NCBI GenBank assembly: GCA_023386315.1
Contig: JAEWJZ010000018.1
Coordinates: 310,001-374,000 of the forward strand
Direction: 5' to 3'
From: Bacillota bacterium
GTDB lineage: Bacteria; Bacillota; Clostridia; Lachnospirales; Lachnospiraceae
Length of the DNA: 64,000 bases
Shown here: one piece after another, positions 63,725 to 64,000 of the stretch
How positions within the stretch are numbered: position 1 is the first letter of the stretch
Layout: each line of letters starts with the position of its first letter
Program-made: the position numbers and the translations under genes
The notes under the pieces: generated by a model
What the model was told of the DNA's origin: nothing
What the model saw: only the letters and a program-made list of their open reading frames with translations
Databases searched by the model: none

Positions 63725-64000
63725 TCAACTCTGTCCGTATAATATCTTTTTTAAAATCCGGGTCACTTCCGGTGCTGACGCCTCCATCTCTGACCTTGTT
63801 GAAGCACTTCCCAAATATGCTGCAGCCAGCTTTCCGAAATAAAATTTCATATCGTCCGAATAATAATCAGGTATAGAAACATATTCCTCCACCAATGCTT
63901 TACTCATTGATAAATCTGTGGCTTCCTGGTTTTTTCCGTCATAGCAGCCATATTCATACCCGATAAATTCACAAAATGCATCCGTGAGTTCGGAAGGATT
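63725..64000 (-). CDS. Unknown protein, N-terminus beyond right edge
   Basis: The frame is open from the right edge to a TAG at 63725, giving 91 C-terminal residues. Although an internal ATG exists at 63907, the upstream codons are open and coding-like ('DAFCEFIGYEYGCYDGKN'), so the real start lies outside. The visible part is helical and acidic, ending 'APEVTRILKKILYGQS'. No family recognised; it could be the C-terminal ligand domain of a regulator. Confidence 0.6.
   Translation of the reverse strand, partial: NPSELTDAFCEFIGYEYGCYDGKNQEATDLSMSKALVEEYVSIPDYYSDDMKFYFGKLAAAYLGSASTRSEMEASAPEVTRILKKILYGQS

Overview
The window is a contiguous chromosomal segment from a low-GC Gram-positive bacterium. 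It most likely comes from the Lachnospiraceae (Lacrimispora/Enterocloster-like clostridia): anaerobic, spore-forming and motile. This is an inference. It rests on the tmRNA type, rubredoxin and ferredoxin genes, a PTS-dependent dihydroxyacetone kinase, DUF4914, DUF6440 and DUF1667 families, a Ku/ligase pair, a Csp-like pseudo-subtilisin, and a sigma-D type promoter before a chemoreceptor. Almost all genes have AGGAGG-like ribosome sites, and many long reading frames start upstream of the real start. I moved starts to the codon that follows a good ribosome site. No rRNA, tRNA, CRISPR array, intact transposon or prophage was seen.

Layout. 1-3.6 kb: small accessory genes (cupin, YcaQ-type glycosylase, DUF1801, SnoaL, VOC, GNAT) and a promoter that runs almost directly into a terminator. 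3.6-11.9 kb: one long minus-strand glycerol/dihydroxyacetone operon, glpP-dhaK-dhaL-dhaM-glpK-glpF-GlpA-like-GlpB-like-DUF1667. It has an antiterminator-type leader hairpin before glpP and a second terminator hairpin between glpF and the dehydrogenase genes. 12.3-16.4 kb: a VOC protein, the two-gene NHEJ system, a decayed group II intron 3' end, DUF6440, an SDR and a cupin. 16.4-20.4 kb: tmRNA, then class I ribonucleotide reductase (nrdAB). 20.4-24.4 kb: a dihydrouridine synthase, a secreted amidase, a subtilisin-family protein whose catalytic Ser is Gly, and rubredoxin.

24.4-33.7 kb: redox proteins, a MetE-like gene divergent from a LysR regulator with a textbook MET-box between them, a MATE exporter divergent from an RpiR regulator with paired operators, a 459-residue Cys-rich protein, and an isolated EutS-EutP-EutS set. 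34.0-36.3 kb: DUF4914, a PEPCK-like P-loop protein of unknown role. Upstream of it lies a promoter, a structured RNA of about 165 nt ending in an intrinsic terminator, and further inverted repeats. I consider this the most promising undescribed unit here. 36.3-39.9 kb: purEMND.

40.0-49.1 kb: a sigma-D controlled chemoreceptor, an M29 aminopeptidase, membrane proteins and the pyrFKDE operon. 49.2-64.0 kb: housekeeping and stress genes (nitroreductases, PepF, GNATs, a PocR-domain mini-receptor, YebC, a CBS/CorC transporter, MazF without a visible antitoxin, alr, NAD(P)HX repair, rex, an ABC-F ATPase) and a gene cut by the right edge.

Genes act together mainly in four blocks: glycerol/DHA use under GlpP, de novo purine synthesis, de novo pyrimidine synthesis, and NHEJ repair. 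All functional statements come from reading the sequence; no search or folding software was run.
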